DNA of 64,000 nucleotides from UBA961 sp014191195 (lineage in GTDB: Bacteria > Bacteroidota > Ignavibacteria > Kapaibacteriales > UBA961): assembly GCA_964204605.1 (NCBI GenBank), contig OZ123195.1, positions 1 through 64,000 of the forward strand, read 5' to 3'. The notes under the pieces were generated by a model. That model had not been told where the DNA came from. It saw only the letters and a list, made by a program, of their open reading frames with translations, and did no database searches. The position numbers and the translations under genes were made by a program. Below are positions 16,837 to 25,307 of the stretch, one piece after another; positions within the stretch are counted from its first letter, which is position 1, and every line of letters starts with the position of its first letter.

Positions 16837-18786
16837 ATGTCCGTGATTATAATTAAAGAACAATGTGATAATGCCTGGAAAATGATTAATTCGGGTGATT
16901 TCATTGGAGCAGAACATGTTGCTAATGCTATGCTTACAGATCTTGGAAAGAATCCAGAAAAAAATGATGATGTATTCAGTATTTATGATGTTTTAGCATT
17001 CTCTTATATCTATCGAGGTATGCCAAAAGATGCATTAGCATACACATTTATTATGTCTGACATCGCAGACTTTCTACAAAATCCATCGTATCAGTTTAAG
17101 TCAAATAATATACTATGCCTATTGCATCAAGAGATGTCTTTAATAGATAAAGCCTTGGAATATGGAAATAGAGCATATCAGCTTGCTACAGAATCAAATA
17201 ACAAAAAAAATCTGTCTACAATCACAGGTAATTTAGGGCTCATCTATTCCAGTGCCAGTAATGATCAATTAGCATTAACATATTTATTCGAAGCCGTGCA
17301 AACTGCTAAAGCTCTCGATTGGAAAGATCATCTCGCCACCATTTATGGAAATATTGCTAATGTATTTTCTAAACATGCAGATTATGTCCGTTCCTTAGAA
17401 TATTTTCAATATTCTTTGGAAATCCATGAAGCAAATAATAATATAAAAGAAAAGGGAAGAGTTCTCGGAAATCTTGCTGTTGTATACCTAGCCCTTTCAG
17501 ATTTCCCTCGAGCAATTAGTTATTTTGAACAAGCACTTGAAATCCACGAAGCTGTAGATTATAAAAGAGGTGTGTTGAGCTGGGCGGCTGGTTTAGGTGA
17601 TTCATATAAAGATGTGGGTGACTTCTCTGCAAGCATGAAATATTATAATAAAGTTATTGAGGTAAACAAAGATGTAGATGATAAAGCAATGGAAGCCAAA
17701 ATACATAATAGTTTGGGTGACTTAGCTTTATTGGGCGGTACTTATGAAGACGCATTTTTGAAATATTCATGTTCATTAGAACTGTTCAATACAATACATA
17801 GTAAACAAGGAATGTTAGAAACTACAATCAGCTTGGCATCTTTATATTCAAATCCACTTGCATCCTATTTTCATCCCGAAAAAGCTATAGATACTCTAAA
17901 CGAAAGTATTACAATTTGTAAGACATTGCAATTAAAAGCAAGTGAAATGAATTGTTATAAAATATTAGCAGAATTATATGAATATCTAAAAGACTGGGAA
18001 AATACTACGATATTCTATAAAAAATATTTTATACTAAAAGACGAGATTTATAGTAGAGATGCAGAAGAAAGAGCCAATAATTTTGATTTTCAAAGAATTA
18101 CTGACAAAGCTGAAAAGGAAAAACAAATTGAATTAGTAAAGCTTCGTGAAAAAGAAAATTTATTACATGATATATTACCATCCGGAATTGCTGAACGTCT
18201 AGTGCTTGGAGAAAAAACAATTGCTGATCTTAAAGATAATGTGTCTGTAATCTTTATGGATATTGTTGGGTTTACTCCAATTAGTCAAGCGCTGTCAGCA
18301 GATATCATTGTTGAAACATTAAATTCTTTGTATTCAAAATTTGACGACATAGCACAAACATTTGGAATTGAAAAGATAAAAACAATCGGAGATGCATATA
18401 TGGCAGCTTGTGGCATCTTAGATGAAGATCTTGAACATAAAGAAAAAATGGTTGCCTTTGCTTTTTCTGCCATTGAAATCGCACAATCAATTTCTTTTGC
18501 TGATACATATCCAATTGCATTAAGAATAGGAATACATTCAGGAAAAGTTATGGCTGGAATTATTGGAAATAAAAGATTTACCTTTGATATTTGGGGTGAT
18601 ACCGTGAATGTTGCCGCTAGACTTGAACAAAGTAGCGAGGCAAATAAGATTCATGTATCTCATGATTTTATAAGTAATTTTAATGAAGATAATTCATATC
18701 TTCAATGTAAAGCCTTAAGCAGAGGCGAAATAAATATCAAGGGTAAAGGACAATTGAAAACATATTTTCTACAGAAAATGGAGTAA
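16837..18786 (+). CDS. TPR-repeat class III adenylate cyclase
   Basis: This 649-residue protein lacks signal and membrane segments. About residues 30-400 are tandem tetratricopeptide repeats (for example NLGLIYSSASNDQLALTYLFEA and NLAVVYLALSDFPRAISYFEQAL). A short helical linker (LLHDILPSGIAERL) follows, then a class III cyclase domain from about 465. Metal-binding Asp475 (FMDIVGFT) and Asp519 (TIGDAY) are present. Lys515 and Asp584 in the adenine-recognition positions argue for ATP over GTP, and Asn591 and Arg595 (VNVAARLE) complete the catalytic set. It should make cAMP in response to a TPR-bound partner. Upstream lie a palindrome and a TAACTTTG element. Confidence 0.93.
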   Translation: MSVIIIKEQCDNAWKMINSGDFIGAEHVANAMLTDLGKNPEKNDDVFSIYDVLAFSYIYRGMPKDALAYTFIMSDIADFLQNPSYQFKSNNILCLLHQEMSLIDKALEYGNRAYQLATESNNKKNLSTITGNLGLIYSSASNDQLALTYLFEAVQTAKALDWKDHLATIYGNIANVFSKHADYVRSLEYFQYSLEIHEANNNIKEKGRVLGNLAVVYLALSDFPRAISYFEQALEIHEAVDYKRGVLSWAAGLGDSYKDVGDFSASMKYYNKVIEVNKDVDDKAMEAKIHNSLGDLALLGGTYEDAFLKYSCSLELFNTIHSKQGMLETTISLASLYSNPLASYFHPEKAIDTLNESITICKTLQLKASEMNCYKILAELYEYLKDWENTTIFYKKYFILKDEIYSRDAEERANNFDFQRITDKAEKEKQIELVKLREKENLLHDILPSGIAERLVLGEKTIADLKDNVSVIFMDIVGFTPISQALSADIIVETLNSLYSKFDDIAQTFGIEKIKTIGDAYMAACGILDEDLEHKEKMVAFAFSAIEIAQSISFADTYPIALRIGIHSGKVMAGIIGNKRFTFDIWGDTVNVAARLEQSSEANKIHVSHDFISNFNEDNSYLQCKALSRGEINIKGKGQLKTYFLQKME

Positions 18787-18795
18787 ATATTTCTG

Positions 18796-18803
18796 TATTT
18801 TTG
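18796..18803 (+). promoter_or_regulatory. -7 promoter-like element TATTTTTG before the metalloprotease gene
   Basis: TATTTTTG matches TAnnTTTG just after the cyclase stop codon and 61 bp before the ATG at 18865. No clear -33 element is visible, so this is a weak call. Confidence 0.3.
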
Positions 18804-18864
18804 ATAGGTATGTTTGTTACCAAGTTTGATACATAATCATTTTAATATAATTCTGGAATTTATT

Positions 18865-19842
18865 ATGAAATCTTTTTTATCCTTATTGCTATGCAGTATG
18901 TTCTTTTTAGTAGGTTGTTCTGAAGAAACAATTAATACAAGCATAACTCAAAATGATGAAGATGTATTGTCTAAAAGAGTATGTTTTACCTACGAGGTAT
19001 TACAACAACAATTACAACAAGATCCATCTTTGGCAATTCGAATGCAGCAAATTGAAGATTTTACTGAGAGATTTACAAAAGACAAATCTCCTGCATCATT
19101 ACGATTATTGGGTGATACTTTAGAAATACCAGTAATTGTTAATGTATTATATAAAACTACTGTCCAAAATATTTCTTCTGCTCAAATTCAATCACAGATC
19201 ACAGCACTTAATAATGATTTTATAGCTTCTAATACAGATTATAATCTAACTCCATCTGTATTTCAATCGTTAAGAGCTGGTAATACTAAGATTAGATTCG
19301 TTTTAGATGGAATTATTAGAAAGTCTACTACTAAAACAGGTTGGTCTGCAGATAATTCAATGAAATCAACTGCTAAAGGTGGCATTAGCCCTAGCTCGCC
19401 AACTACAAAATTAAATATATGGATATGCAATCTTAGTGGTGGAATACTGGGATATGCTCAGTTTCCAGGTGGAAGCTCTACAACAGATGGTATAGTGATA
19501 GATAATAATGCATTTGGAACAACAGGTACAGTTCAAGCCCCCTTTAATAAAGGGAGAACGGCTACTCATGAAGTTGGCCATTGGATGAATTTAAGACATA
19601 TCTGGGGAGATGCAAACTGTGGAAGTGATTTAGTTACAGATACGCCAAATCATAATACAGCAAATTATGGTTGTCCAACATATCCACATTATAGTACATG
19701 CTCTGGTAAACCTGTAGAAATGACTATGAATTATATGGATTATTCTGATGATGCTTGTATGTATATGTTTACTTCAGGACAAAAAACTAGAATGAGAGCT
19801 ATATTTGCTTCGGGTGGTCCAAGATATAGTTTCGGACAATAA
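18865..19842 (+). CDS. M43 (pappalysin/cytophagalysin-type) zinc metalloprotease lipoprotein
   Basis: I start this 325-residue protein at ATG 18865, which gives a proper lipoprotein signal (MKSFLSLLLCSMFFLVGC, Cys18); an in-frame TTG at 18814 would bury it. The zinc site is His235-Glu236-x-x-His239 with third ligand His245 (HEVGHWMNLRHIWGD), and the Met-turn is Met291 in NYMDYSDD, the metzincin M43 signature. Cysteines near 256-279 (CGSD, YGCPTY, STCSG) are typical of the family's disulfides. It is an extracytoplasmic protease of unknown target, followed by a strong bidirectional terminator. Confidence 0.93.
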   Translation: MKSFLSLLLCSMFFLVGCSEETINTSITQNDEDVLSKRVCFTYEVLQQQLQQDPSLAIRMQQIEDFTERFTKDKSPASLRLLGDTLEIPVIVNVLYKTTVQNISSAQIQSQITALNNDFIASNTDYNLTPSVFQSLRAGNTKIRFVLDGIIRKSTTKTGWSADNSMKSTAKGGISPSSPTTKLNIWICNLSGGILGYAQFPGGSSTTDGIVIDNNAFGTTGTVQAPFNKGRTATHEVGHWMNLRHIWGDANCGSDLVTDTPNHNTANYGCPTYPHYSTCSGKPVEMTMNYMDYSDDACMYMFTSGQKTRMRAIFASGGPRYSFGQ

Positions 19843-19859
19843 AAACAATTAAAACAAAA

Positions 19860-19897
19860 AAAGGGATGCAATTCAATTTTGCATCCCTTTTATAATA
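19860..19897. terminator. Bidirectional terminator between convergent genes
   Basis: AAAGGGATGCAA (19860-19871) pairs perfectly with TTGCATCCCTTT (19879-19890) across a 7-base loop. A-rich sequence precedes and T-rich follows, so it can stop transcription from the metalloprotease gene and from the Bor-like gene on the other strand. Confidence 0.85.
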
Positions 19898-19908
19898 TAT
19901 GTCAAGTC

Positions 19909-20202
19909 TTACCTAACTATAGTCACAGTATTTGGTGTGTAAATACCAGCTGTAAATGAGTTTATCAGACCATCTAAAAATGAATGTTCAATTGTTACTG
20001 AATAATCAGTTGCACCTCTAGACATTTCTTTTACATTGGCAGTACTTAGTGGAACTAATCCAAAAATTAAAAAATGATTCTTCTTTGATTCAGAAACACC
20101 AAGTTTTGCACCTTGACCTACATCAAAACTCATTACATAACAAGATGATAATGTAATTGTTAATAGGATTGTAATAACTGCAGATTGAAACAGTGTTTTC
20201 AT
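19909..20202 (-). CDS. Bor-like small lipoprotein
   Basis: With ATG at 20202 the product is 97 residues with a signal and lipobox LSSC (MKTLFQSAVITILLTITLSSC). The mature part has VGQGA, NHFLIFGLVPL, a G-x-x-x-Y segment and SFLDGLINSFTAGIYTPNTVTI. It resembles the Bor/Iss-type lipoproteins, where the IYTP-T-V end is conserved. Phage-encoded members affect serum resistance; chromosomal Bacteroidota copies have no settled role. The open frame extends 33 codons upstream, but that part gives no signal peptide. Confidence 0.7.
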   Translation of the reverse strand: MKTLFQSAVITILLTITLSSCYVMSFDVGQGAKLGVSESKKNHFLIFGLVPLSTANVKEMSRGATDYSVTIEHSFLDGLINSFTAGIYTPNTVTIVR

Positions 20203-20393
20203 AACACACCTAATTAGATAAATAAAAAAATATTTCGTTATAAAATTAACAAATAAAAGGGAATTTCTTTGCAAAAAATTATTTTGCATTTCTTTGGTCA
20301 CTTATACGTATGTGCTATGTGCTAAAATGTATAGTCAATGCACTATAGACAAATTAAAAACGTCGAAGGCATTCATTATAATTGTTGGATTAT

Positions 20394-21107
20394 ATGATAC
20401 ATTTAGCCGTAAACATAGATCATATTGCTACACTAAGAAATGCTCGTGGTTTTATTGAGCCAGACCCCGTTCAAGCAGCTTTAATTGCTGAAATGGCAGG
20501 AGCATCAGGAATTGTATGCCATTTAAGGGAAGATAGAAGGCACATCAAAGACAAAGATGTATTTGCATTAAAAGATGCTATTTCTACAAAGCTAGATTTT
20601 GAGATGGCTGCTACTGATGAGATTATAGATATTGCATTACAGTTAAAACCTTATTTAGTGACAATTGTTCCTGAAAAAAGGATGGAATTAACTACCGAGG
20701 GAGGACTAGATATTTATCATCATAAAAACAGATTTAAAGATCTTACAAAAAGGTTTCAAGATAAAGGGATTAAAGTAAGTTACTTTATAGAAGCAAGTGA
20801 AGAACAAATATATACAGCAGCAGAAATTCAAGCAGATATTATAGAATTACATACTGGCCATTATGCTGAATCACCTAATGCTATGATCAGACAACAATCA
20901 TTAGAATTGCTCATCACAGGTGGAACATTAGCCCATTCTTTAGGACTTCAAGTAACAGCAGGCCATGGACTCAATTATCATAATATCATTCCAATTAAAG
21001 AAATACCTGGTTTGATTGAAGTAAGTATTGGTCATGCATTAATATCAAAAGCATTGTTCTCAGGAATGGAAAATGCTGTTAAGGATATGTTAAAACTATT
21101 GTCATAA
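20394..21107 (+). CDS. pdxJ: Pyridoxine 5'-phosphate synthase
   Basis: PdxJ condenses 3-amino-1-hydroxyacetone phosphate with 1-deoxyxylulose 5-phosphate to make pyridoxine phosphate in the DXP-dependent vitamin B6 route. The 237-residue product starts MIHLAVNIDHIATLRNAR, the family N-terminus, so I use ATG 20394 instead of the TTG at 20382. Other family blocks are CHLREDRRHIKDKDV, FEMAATDEI, YFIEAS, ELHTGHYAE and VTAGHGLNYHN, covering the catalytic Glu/His residues. A weak stem (TATCAAG/CTTGATA, 21117-21148) follows the gene. Confidence 0.96.
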   Translation: MIHLAVNIDHIATLRNARGFIEPDPVQAALIAEMAGASGIVCHLREDRRHIKDKDVFALKDAISTKLDFEMAATDEIIDIALQLKPYLVTIVPEKRMELTTEGGLDIYHHKNRFKDLTKRFQDKGIKVSYFIEASEEQIYTAAEIQADIIELHTGHYAESPNAMIRQQSLELLITGGTLAHSLGLQVTAGHGLNYHNIIPIKEIPGLIEVSIGHALISKALFSGMENAVKDMLKLLS

Positions 21108-21179
21108 TGAACTCTTATCAAGTGTAATTAGTTTTAAATATCTTGATAGATTTTAATATTTTTCACCTTCACAAATTAA

Positions 21180-23483
21180 ATGACTCATTTACATTCTCAT
21201 CGATTTTTTACGACATATATATTTTATTCACTCTTTCTGTTTCATTGTACTTCTTTCGCAAAAATTGAGCCTGCAAACTCTACTGGTTCAATTACAGGAT
21301 ATGTGATTGATTCTGAGAGTAAAGAGCCATTAATTAGGGTAGCTGTTTCAGTTAAAGGAACAAAACTTGGAACATATACCAATAAAAACGGATTCTATAC
21401 TATTAAGAATATTGTTTCAGGTAAAGCATTAATTCAATTATCAAGTGTTGGTTATGCAAAACAAATAAAAGAAATCGAAATTAAAGAAGGCGAGGGAATT
21501 AAAGTAAACTTTTCCTTGCAAAAAGCAGCAATGGAAACCGAACAAGTTAGAGTAGAAGCAGAAAGAGAAGTAGAAAAAAGAGAAATTTCAATAAGTAGAA
21601 TCAATATTCCGATGGAACAACTTACACAGCTAAGAATTGGTGGTGAAGCTGATGTGTTTAGAGCATTGCAATTCTTGCCTGGAGTTCTTACTTCATCTCA
21701 GATATCAAGCGGTTTATATGTAAGGGGTGGATCTCCAGATCAAAATCTAGTTTTATTAGATGGATCGACAGTGTATAATCCATCGCATTTATTTGGTTTT
21801 ATATCAGCTTTTAACCCAGATGCCATAAAAGACGTTGAGTTAATTAAAGGTGGATATCCAGCAGAATATGGATCTAGGCTTTCTGCCGTCCTAAATCTTA
21901 CCCAAAAAGATGGTAATAAAGAACATTATGAAGGTCTTCTCTCTGCCGGAATCATATCTTCAAGAGGTTCTTTGCAAGGGCCATTAGGAGATGGTGCCTT
22001 TTTTATTGGCGCTAGAAGAACCTATTTGGATTTGATATTAAATGCATTACCTGAAGACCCCGCAAGCCCATTACCTAATTTTAATTTTTATGATTTAAAT
22101 GCAAAAGTATCGCAAGTACTTGGTGAAAACGATCGAGTTTTTGCTAGTGGATTTATGAGTGCAGATAAATTGATTTTAAATGGCCCTGGTATAGATTTTG
22201 AAATTGGTATTGGAAATGTATCAGGATCTGCACGTTGGACCCATGTATTTGGTGATGACTTATTTTCTGAAGTAAATATTAGTGGAAGTAAATACGCAAG
22301 CTCTTTTAATGGTAATAATGGAGGATTTAGTTTCGGTATAGAAAATTCTATTAAGGACTATACATTTAGAACACAATTAGAATGGTTTGCATCAGAAGAT
22401 GTAACGATAAAATCTGGATATGAAGGAACTAAATTTGAATTCGGATATAAGCAAAACTTTACTGGAAATGCCGATACAACTGCACAAAGCGGTACGGTAA
22501 GTGAAGGTGGTTTAACAAATCTTACAGTTGTAGATTATACACATGCCTTTTTTTCTCAAGCGAATTATAGAATTTCAGATTTACTGTCTGTTCAAGCTGG
22601 CTTTCGATTTAATTATTGGGATTCTAGTAAAATATCAACCTTAGACCCCAGATTAGCAATTCGCTGGCAAGCCCAAGAGAACTTTGTAATCAAAGCATCT
22701 TGGGGTATCTTTCATCAATATCTCCGTTTAGCTACTCAGCCTGATTTCACCTTTTTTGATACATGGTTACCTACAGATCAATCCGTTCCCGCAAGTAAAG
22801 CCACTCATTATATCCTAAGTTTTGAAACTCAACCATTTGATGGATATGATTTAAATGTTGATTTTTATTATAAAGACTTAAAAAATATTAGTGAGTTAAA
22901 TGCCACAAATACTCGTGGAGTAAAAGTAAGTGATGTGTTTTATAATGGAAATGGCCAAGCTTATGGGGCAGAGTTTTTCTTGCAAAAAAAGATGGGGAAA
23001 TTTACAGGATGGCTAGGTTATGGTCTAGGTTATGTATTTGGTCAATTTGATAGTGTTAATCAAGGACGTGAATTCAGACCAAAATACGATAGAAGACATG
23101 ATATCAAAGTTGTTGGAATGTATCGTCTTAATGAAACATGGGAATTCGGAGCCACTTTTACCTATCAAACTGGTCAGTCTTATACAGGCGCAACCTCTAG
23201 ATTTGCTACCAGAAAACCAGATGAAACGGTAAATTCTCCACATATTATTCCTGGTGATCGCTATGGATTAAGATTGCCAAATACTCATCAGCTCAATTTT
23301 AATGTAAATTATATTACCACAATATGGGGTTTACCTGCCAGAGTGATGCTAGATATCTATAATGTGTATTCAAGAAGAGATATTTGGTTTAGATTTTATG
23401 ATACATCTAAAGATATCACAACAGTAACTGATATCCGATTATTACCCATATTGCCAACAGTAGCTTTAGAGGTTAAATTTTAA
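21180..23483 (+). CDS. TonB-dependent receptor with carboxypeptidase-like N-terminal domain
   Basis: This 767-residue protein has a signal peptide, then a CarboxypepD_reg-like domain (about 35-115: GYVIDSESKEPLIRVAVSVKG). The plug domain shows VFRALQFLPGV, YVRGGSPDQNLVLLDG and DVELIKGGYPAEYGSRLSAVLNL. A barrel ends in VALEVKF. It is shorter than SusC and of the class that pairs with DUF4249 lipoproteins. The stop overlaps the next start by one base (TAATG), confirming the pairing. The ligand is unknown. Confidence 0.93.
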   Translation: MTHLHSHRFFTTYIFYSLFLFHCTSFAKIEPANSTGSITGYVIDSESKEPLIRVAVSVKGTKLGTYTNKNGFYTIKNIVSGKALIQLSSVGYAKQIKEIEIKEGEGIKVNFSLQKAAMETEQVRVEAEREVEKREISISRINIPMEQLTQLRIGGEADVFRALQFLPGVLTSSQISSGLYVRGGSPDQNLVLLDGSTVYNPSHLFGFISAFNPDAIKDVELIKGGYPAEYGSRLSAVLNLTQKDGNKEHYEGLLSAGIISSRGSLQGPLGDGAFFIGARRTYLDLILNALPEDPASPLPNFNFYDLNAKVSQVLGENDRVFASGFMSADKLILNGPGIDFEIGIGNVSGSARWTHVFGDDLFSEVNISGSKYASSFNGNNGGFSFGIENSIKDYTFRTQLEWFASEDVTIKSGYEGTKFEFGYKQNFTGNADTTAQSGTVSEGGLTNLTVVDYTHAFFSQANYRISDLLSVQAGFRFNYWDSSKISTLDPRLAIRWQAQENFVIKASWGIFHQYLRLATQPDFTFFDTWLPTDQSVPASKATHYILSFETQPFDGYDLNVDFYYKDLKNISELNATNTRGVKVSDVFYNGNGQAYGAEFFLQKKMGKFTGWLGYGLGYVFGQFDSVNQGREFRPKYDRRHDIKVVGMYRLNETWEFGATFTYQTGQSYTGATSRFATRKPDETVNSPHIIPGDRYGLRLPNTHQLNFNVNYITTIWGLPARVMLDIYNVYSRRDIWFRFYDTSKDITTVTDIRLLPILPTVALEVKF

Positions 23484-24379
23484 TGAATAAAACAATGCTT
23501 ATACCACACAAAAATATACTTCTCATAATATTCATCAGTGCGATATCAATGTTGATATCTGGTTGTGAAGATCCAGTAGCTTTTGACTATATACCTCAAT
23601 ATGCAGTAGAAGCATATCTATTGGTGGGCAAGCCAATCGATAATATTATGCTTACCAAAACACAACCAGTTGCCGATTCATTTTCTTATGATAATGCTAT
23701 TATAAAAAATGCAAAAGTATCTATCATTCAAAATAGTAAAGACACAATAACACTCCAATATAGAGACTCCGAAAGAGGAGGAGAGTATTATTGTGCTGAT
23801 ACTACCTTACTTGTTCAGCCAAAAACAAGATATGATTTATTGATTACTACAAATGATGGTGCTGTAATTACAGCCACAACTTTTACGCCTAATAATGTTT
23901 CTTGGATTGTTCCGCCTCAAAGTGTATTGCAATATCCAAAAGATACTATCAATCTTACATTCAATGACTCTTTATCAATATCTTGGACGCAATTATCGGA
24001 TATAAAAGAATATCTTATATCAATTTCTCATTTAGATACATTAGAATATGGTAAATATTTAGATCCTATATCTGAAGAAAAGAATAGAAAAATCACTCGA
24101 TTTTTTTCAAGATCAAATAATCCAAGATTAAGAGATATGACTGTATATGGATTTCTTCAAGCGACGAAAGCTCCAGTTGTATGGACAGCTTTTAGATGGT
24201 ATGGTAGATGTAGGCTTACTATCTTTGCTCCAGACCAAAATTTTCTAAAATGGTTCAAAACATTGTGGTCTGGAAATCAATATGATTATAGATTAGCAAG
24301 CATTTCTGGAGGAGTTGGTGTTTTTGCAAGTGCCTCTTTTACAGATAAAGAAATCTTCCTTCTTAAAAATCAACCTTAA
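23483..24379 (+). CDS. DUF4249-type lipoprotein, partner of the TonB receptor
   Basis: This 298-residue protein has a signal and lipobox ISGC. It shows the DUF4249 pattern of an Ig-like first part (EAYLLVGKPIDNIMLTKTQPV) followed by a second region with aromatic motifs and a C-terminal GGVGVFASAS segment. It is coupled to the upstream TonB receptor by a one-base overlap, and these proteins are generally thought to act as surface partners of such receptors. A terminator follows immediately. Confidence 0.85.
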   Translation: MNKTMLIPHKNILLIIFISAISMLISGCEDPVAFDYIPQYAVEAYLLVGKPIDNIMLTKTQPVADSFSYDNAIIKNAKVSIIQNSKDTITLQYRDSERGGEYYCADTTLLVQPKTRYDLLITTNDGAVITATTFTPNNVSWIVPPQSVLQYPKDTINLTFNDSLSISWTQLSDIKEYLISISHLDTLEYGKYLDPISEEKNRKITRFFSRSNNPRLRDMTVYGFLQATKAPVVWTAFRWYGRCRLTIFAPDQNFLKWFKTLWSGNQYDYRLASISGGVGVFASASFTDKEIFLLKNQP

Positions 24380-24385
24380 CACTAT

Positions 24386-24414
24386 AAAGCTCTGATCTGT
24401 TCAGAGCTTTTTTT
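24386..24414 (+). terminator. Rho-independent terminator after the DUF4249 gene
   Basis: AAAGCTCTGA (24386-24395) pairs with TCAGAGCTTT (24401-24410) across a 5-base loop and is followed by a T run. It lies 6 bp after the DUF4249 stop and just before the next ATG. Confidence 0.85.
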
Positions 24415-24421
24415 ATGAATT

Positions 24422-24760
24422 ATGTTTCCAATAAAAGTATACAAAGAACTTGAAGGCTTAGATAATGCACTTGCAAATCAAAATATTGGACTTGCAAGAG
24501 TTCATGCAAGAAGAGCAATTGGAGAGTTTTTTAAAGAATATTCATATGCTGACATCCAGCCCAATATGAATGCCATGCAAGTACTTGCAATGCTTTCTAT
24601 AGATGCATCGTTGCCTATAGAAATACATCTATCAATCAAAAGATTGCAAGGAGGGCTAAGAGCTAAACTGAATAATGAAGTTTATTCTGAAAAACCTCGC
24701 GAAGATGCCCTTACAGTTCTTCAATATTTTGTACTTTTGCTGGGCCATAAAAAATCTTAA
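24422..24760 (+). CDS. Conserved-looking helical protein of unknown function
   Basis: I do not recognise this 112-residue protein. It is predicted mostly helical, without signal or membrane segment, with a motif ARVHARRAIGEFFKEY near residues 24-39 that recalls a helical bundle. It begins 8 bp after a terminator, and the stand-alone DsbD-alpha-like gene starts 13 bp after its stop, so it may be the first gene of the redox cluster. Confidence 0.65.
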   Translation: MFPIKVYKELEGLDNALANQNIGLARVHARRAIGEFFKEYSYADIQPNMNAMQVLAMLSIDASLPIEIHLSIKRLQGGLRAKLNNEVYSEKPREDALTVLQYFVLLLGHKKS

Positions 24761-24773
24761 GAGTAAACATCTC

Positions 24774-25277
24774 ATGAATAAGAACTATTTGCTTGTATAT
24801 CTCATCATCATTTCATTCTTTTTTACACAGAAATCACTTTTTTCTGCAGAAAAAGAAGCAAATCATTGTAAGATTACTGCTCCTTCTAAAATTTCAATTA
24901 AGCCAGGCAAAACTGTAAATGTTCCTATAAAGTTTAAGCTTGATAAGTCATGGCATATATACGGTTTTATTGCCGCAATTAATAAAGAAGGTATTGGGCC
25001 TCAACAGACAGATATTTATTATAATGATACAACCGGAACGATTACTCCAGGAAAGCCATCTTATCCTAAACCTAAAACTAAATATGATGAAGCATTCGAA
25101 ATGGATGTAGATTCTTATTCTGGATCTTTTACCTGTATATTACCTCTAACAGCAAAAAATGATGCTGCTAAGTCTTGTATTACTATACCATTAGAAATAA
25201 CATATCAATTGTGTGATGGAAATATGTGCTTGGCTCCAACAACATTTCCAATCCCTTTTAATATAATCATACAATAA
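24774..25277 (+). CDS. Secreted stand-alone DsbD alpha-domain-like protein
   Basis: ATG 24774 gives a 167-residue protein with a signal peptide (LLVYLIIISFFFTQKSLFSAE) and a single domain. The domain resembles the N-terminal periplasmic domain of DsbD: KPGKTVNVPIKFKLDKSWHIYGF, then YQLCDGNMCLAPTTFPI, with a Cys pair in CDGNMC that would form the redox-active disulfide. The downstream DsbD carries its own copy of this domain with CTDEGIC. It may be an extra periplasmic shuttle fed by DsbD. The longer frame starting at 24675 lies inside the preceding gene and is rejected. Confidence 0.82.
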   Translation: MNKNYLLVYLIIISFFFTQKSLFSAEKEANHCKITAPSKISIKPGKTVNVPIKFKLDKSWHIYGFIAAINKEGIGPQQTDIYYNDTTGTITPGKPSYPKPKTKYDEAFEMDVDSYSGSFTCILPLTAKNDAAKSCITIPLEITYQLCDGNMCLAPTTFPIPFNIIIQ

Positions 25278-25307
25278 GTCCGTCATCTTTAAAGAAAGCT
25301 TTTCACT

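Noticed and set aside
20330..20347. TATAGT/ACTATA inverted repeat upstream of pdxJ
   Set aside because: The arms are only 6 bp in AT-rich DNA and no matching regulator or second site is nearby.
24675..24773. N-terminal extension of the stand-alone DsbD-alpha-like protein
   Set aside because: It overlaps the preceding gene and places 33 residues before a clear signal peptide that begins at 24774.
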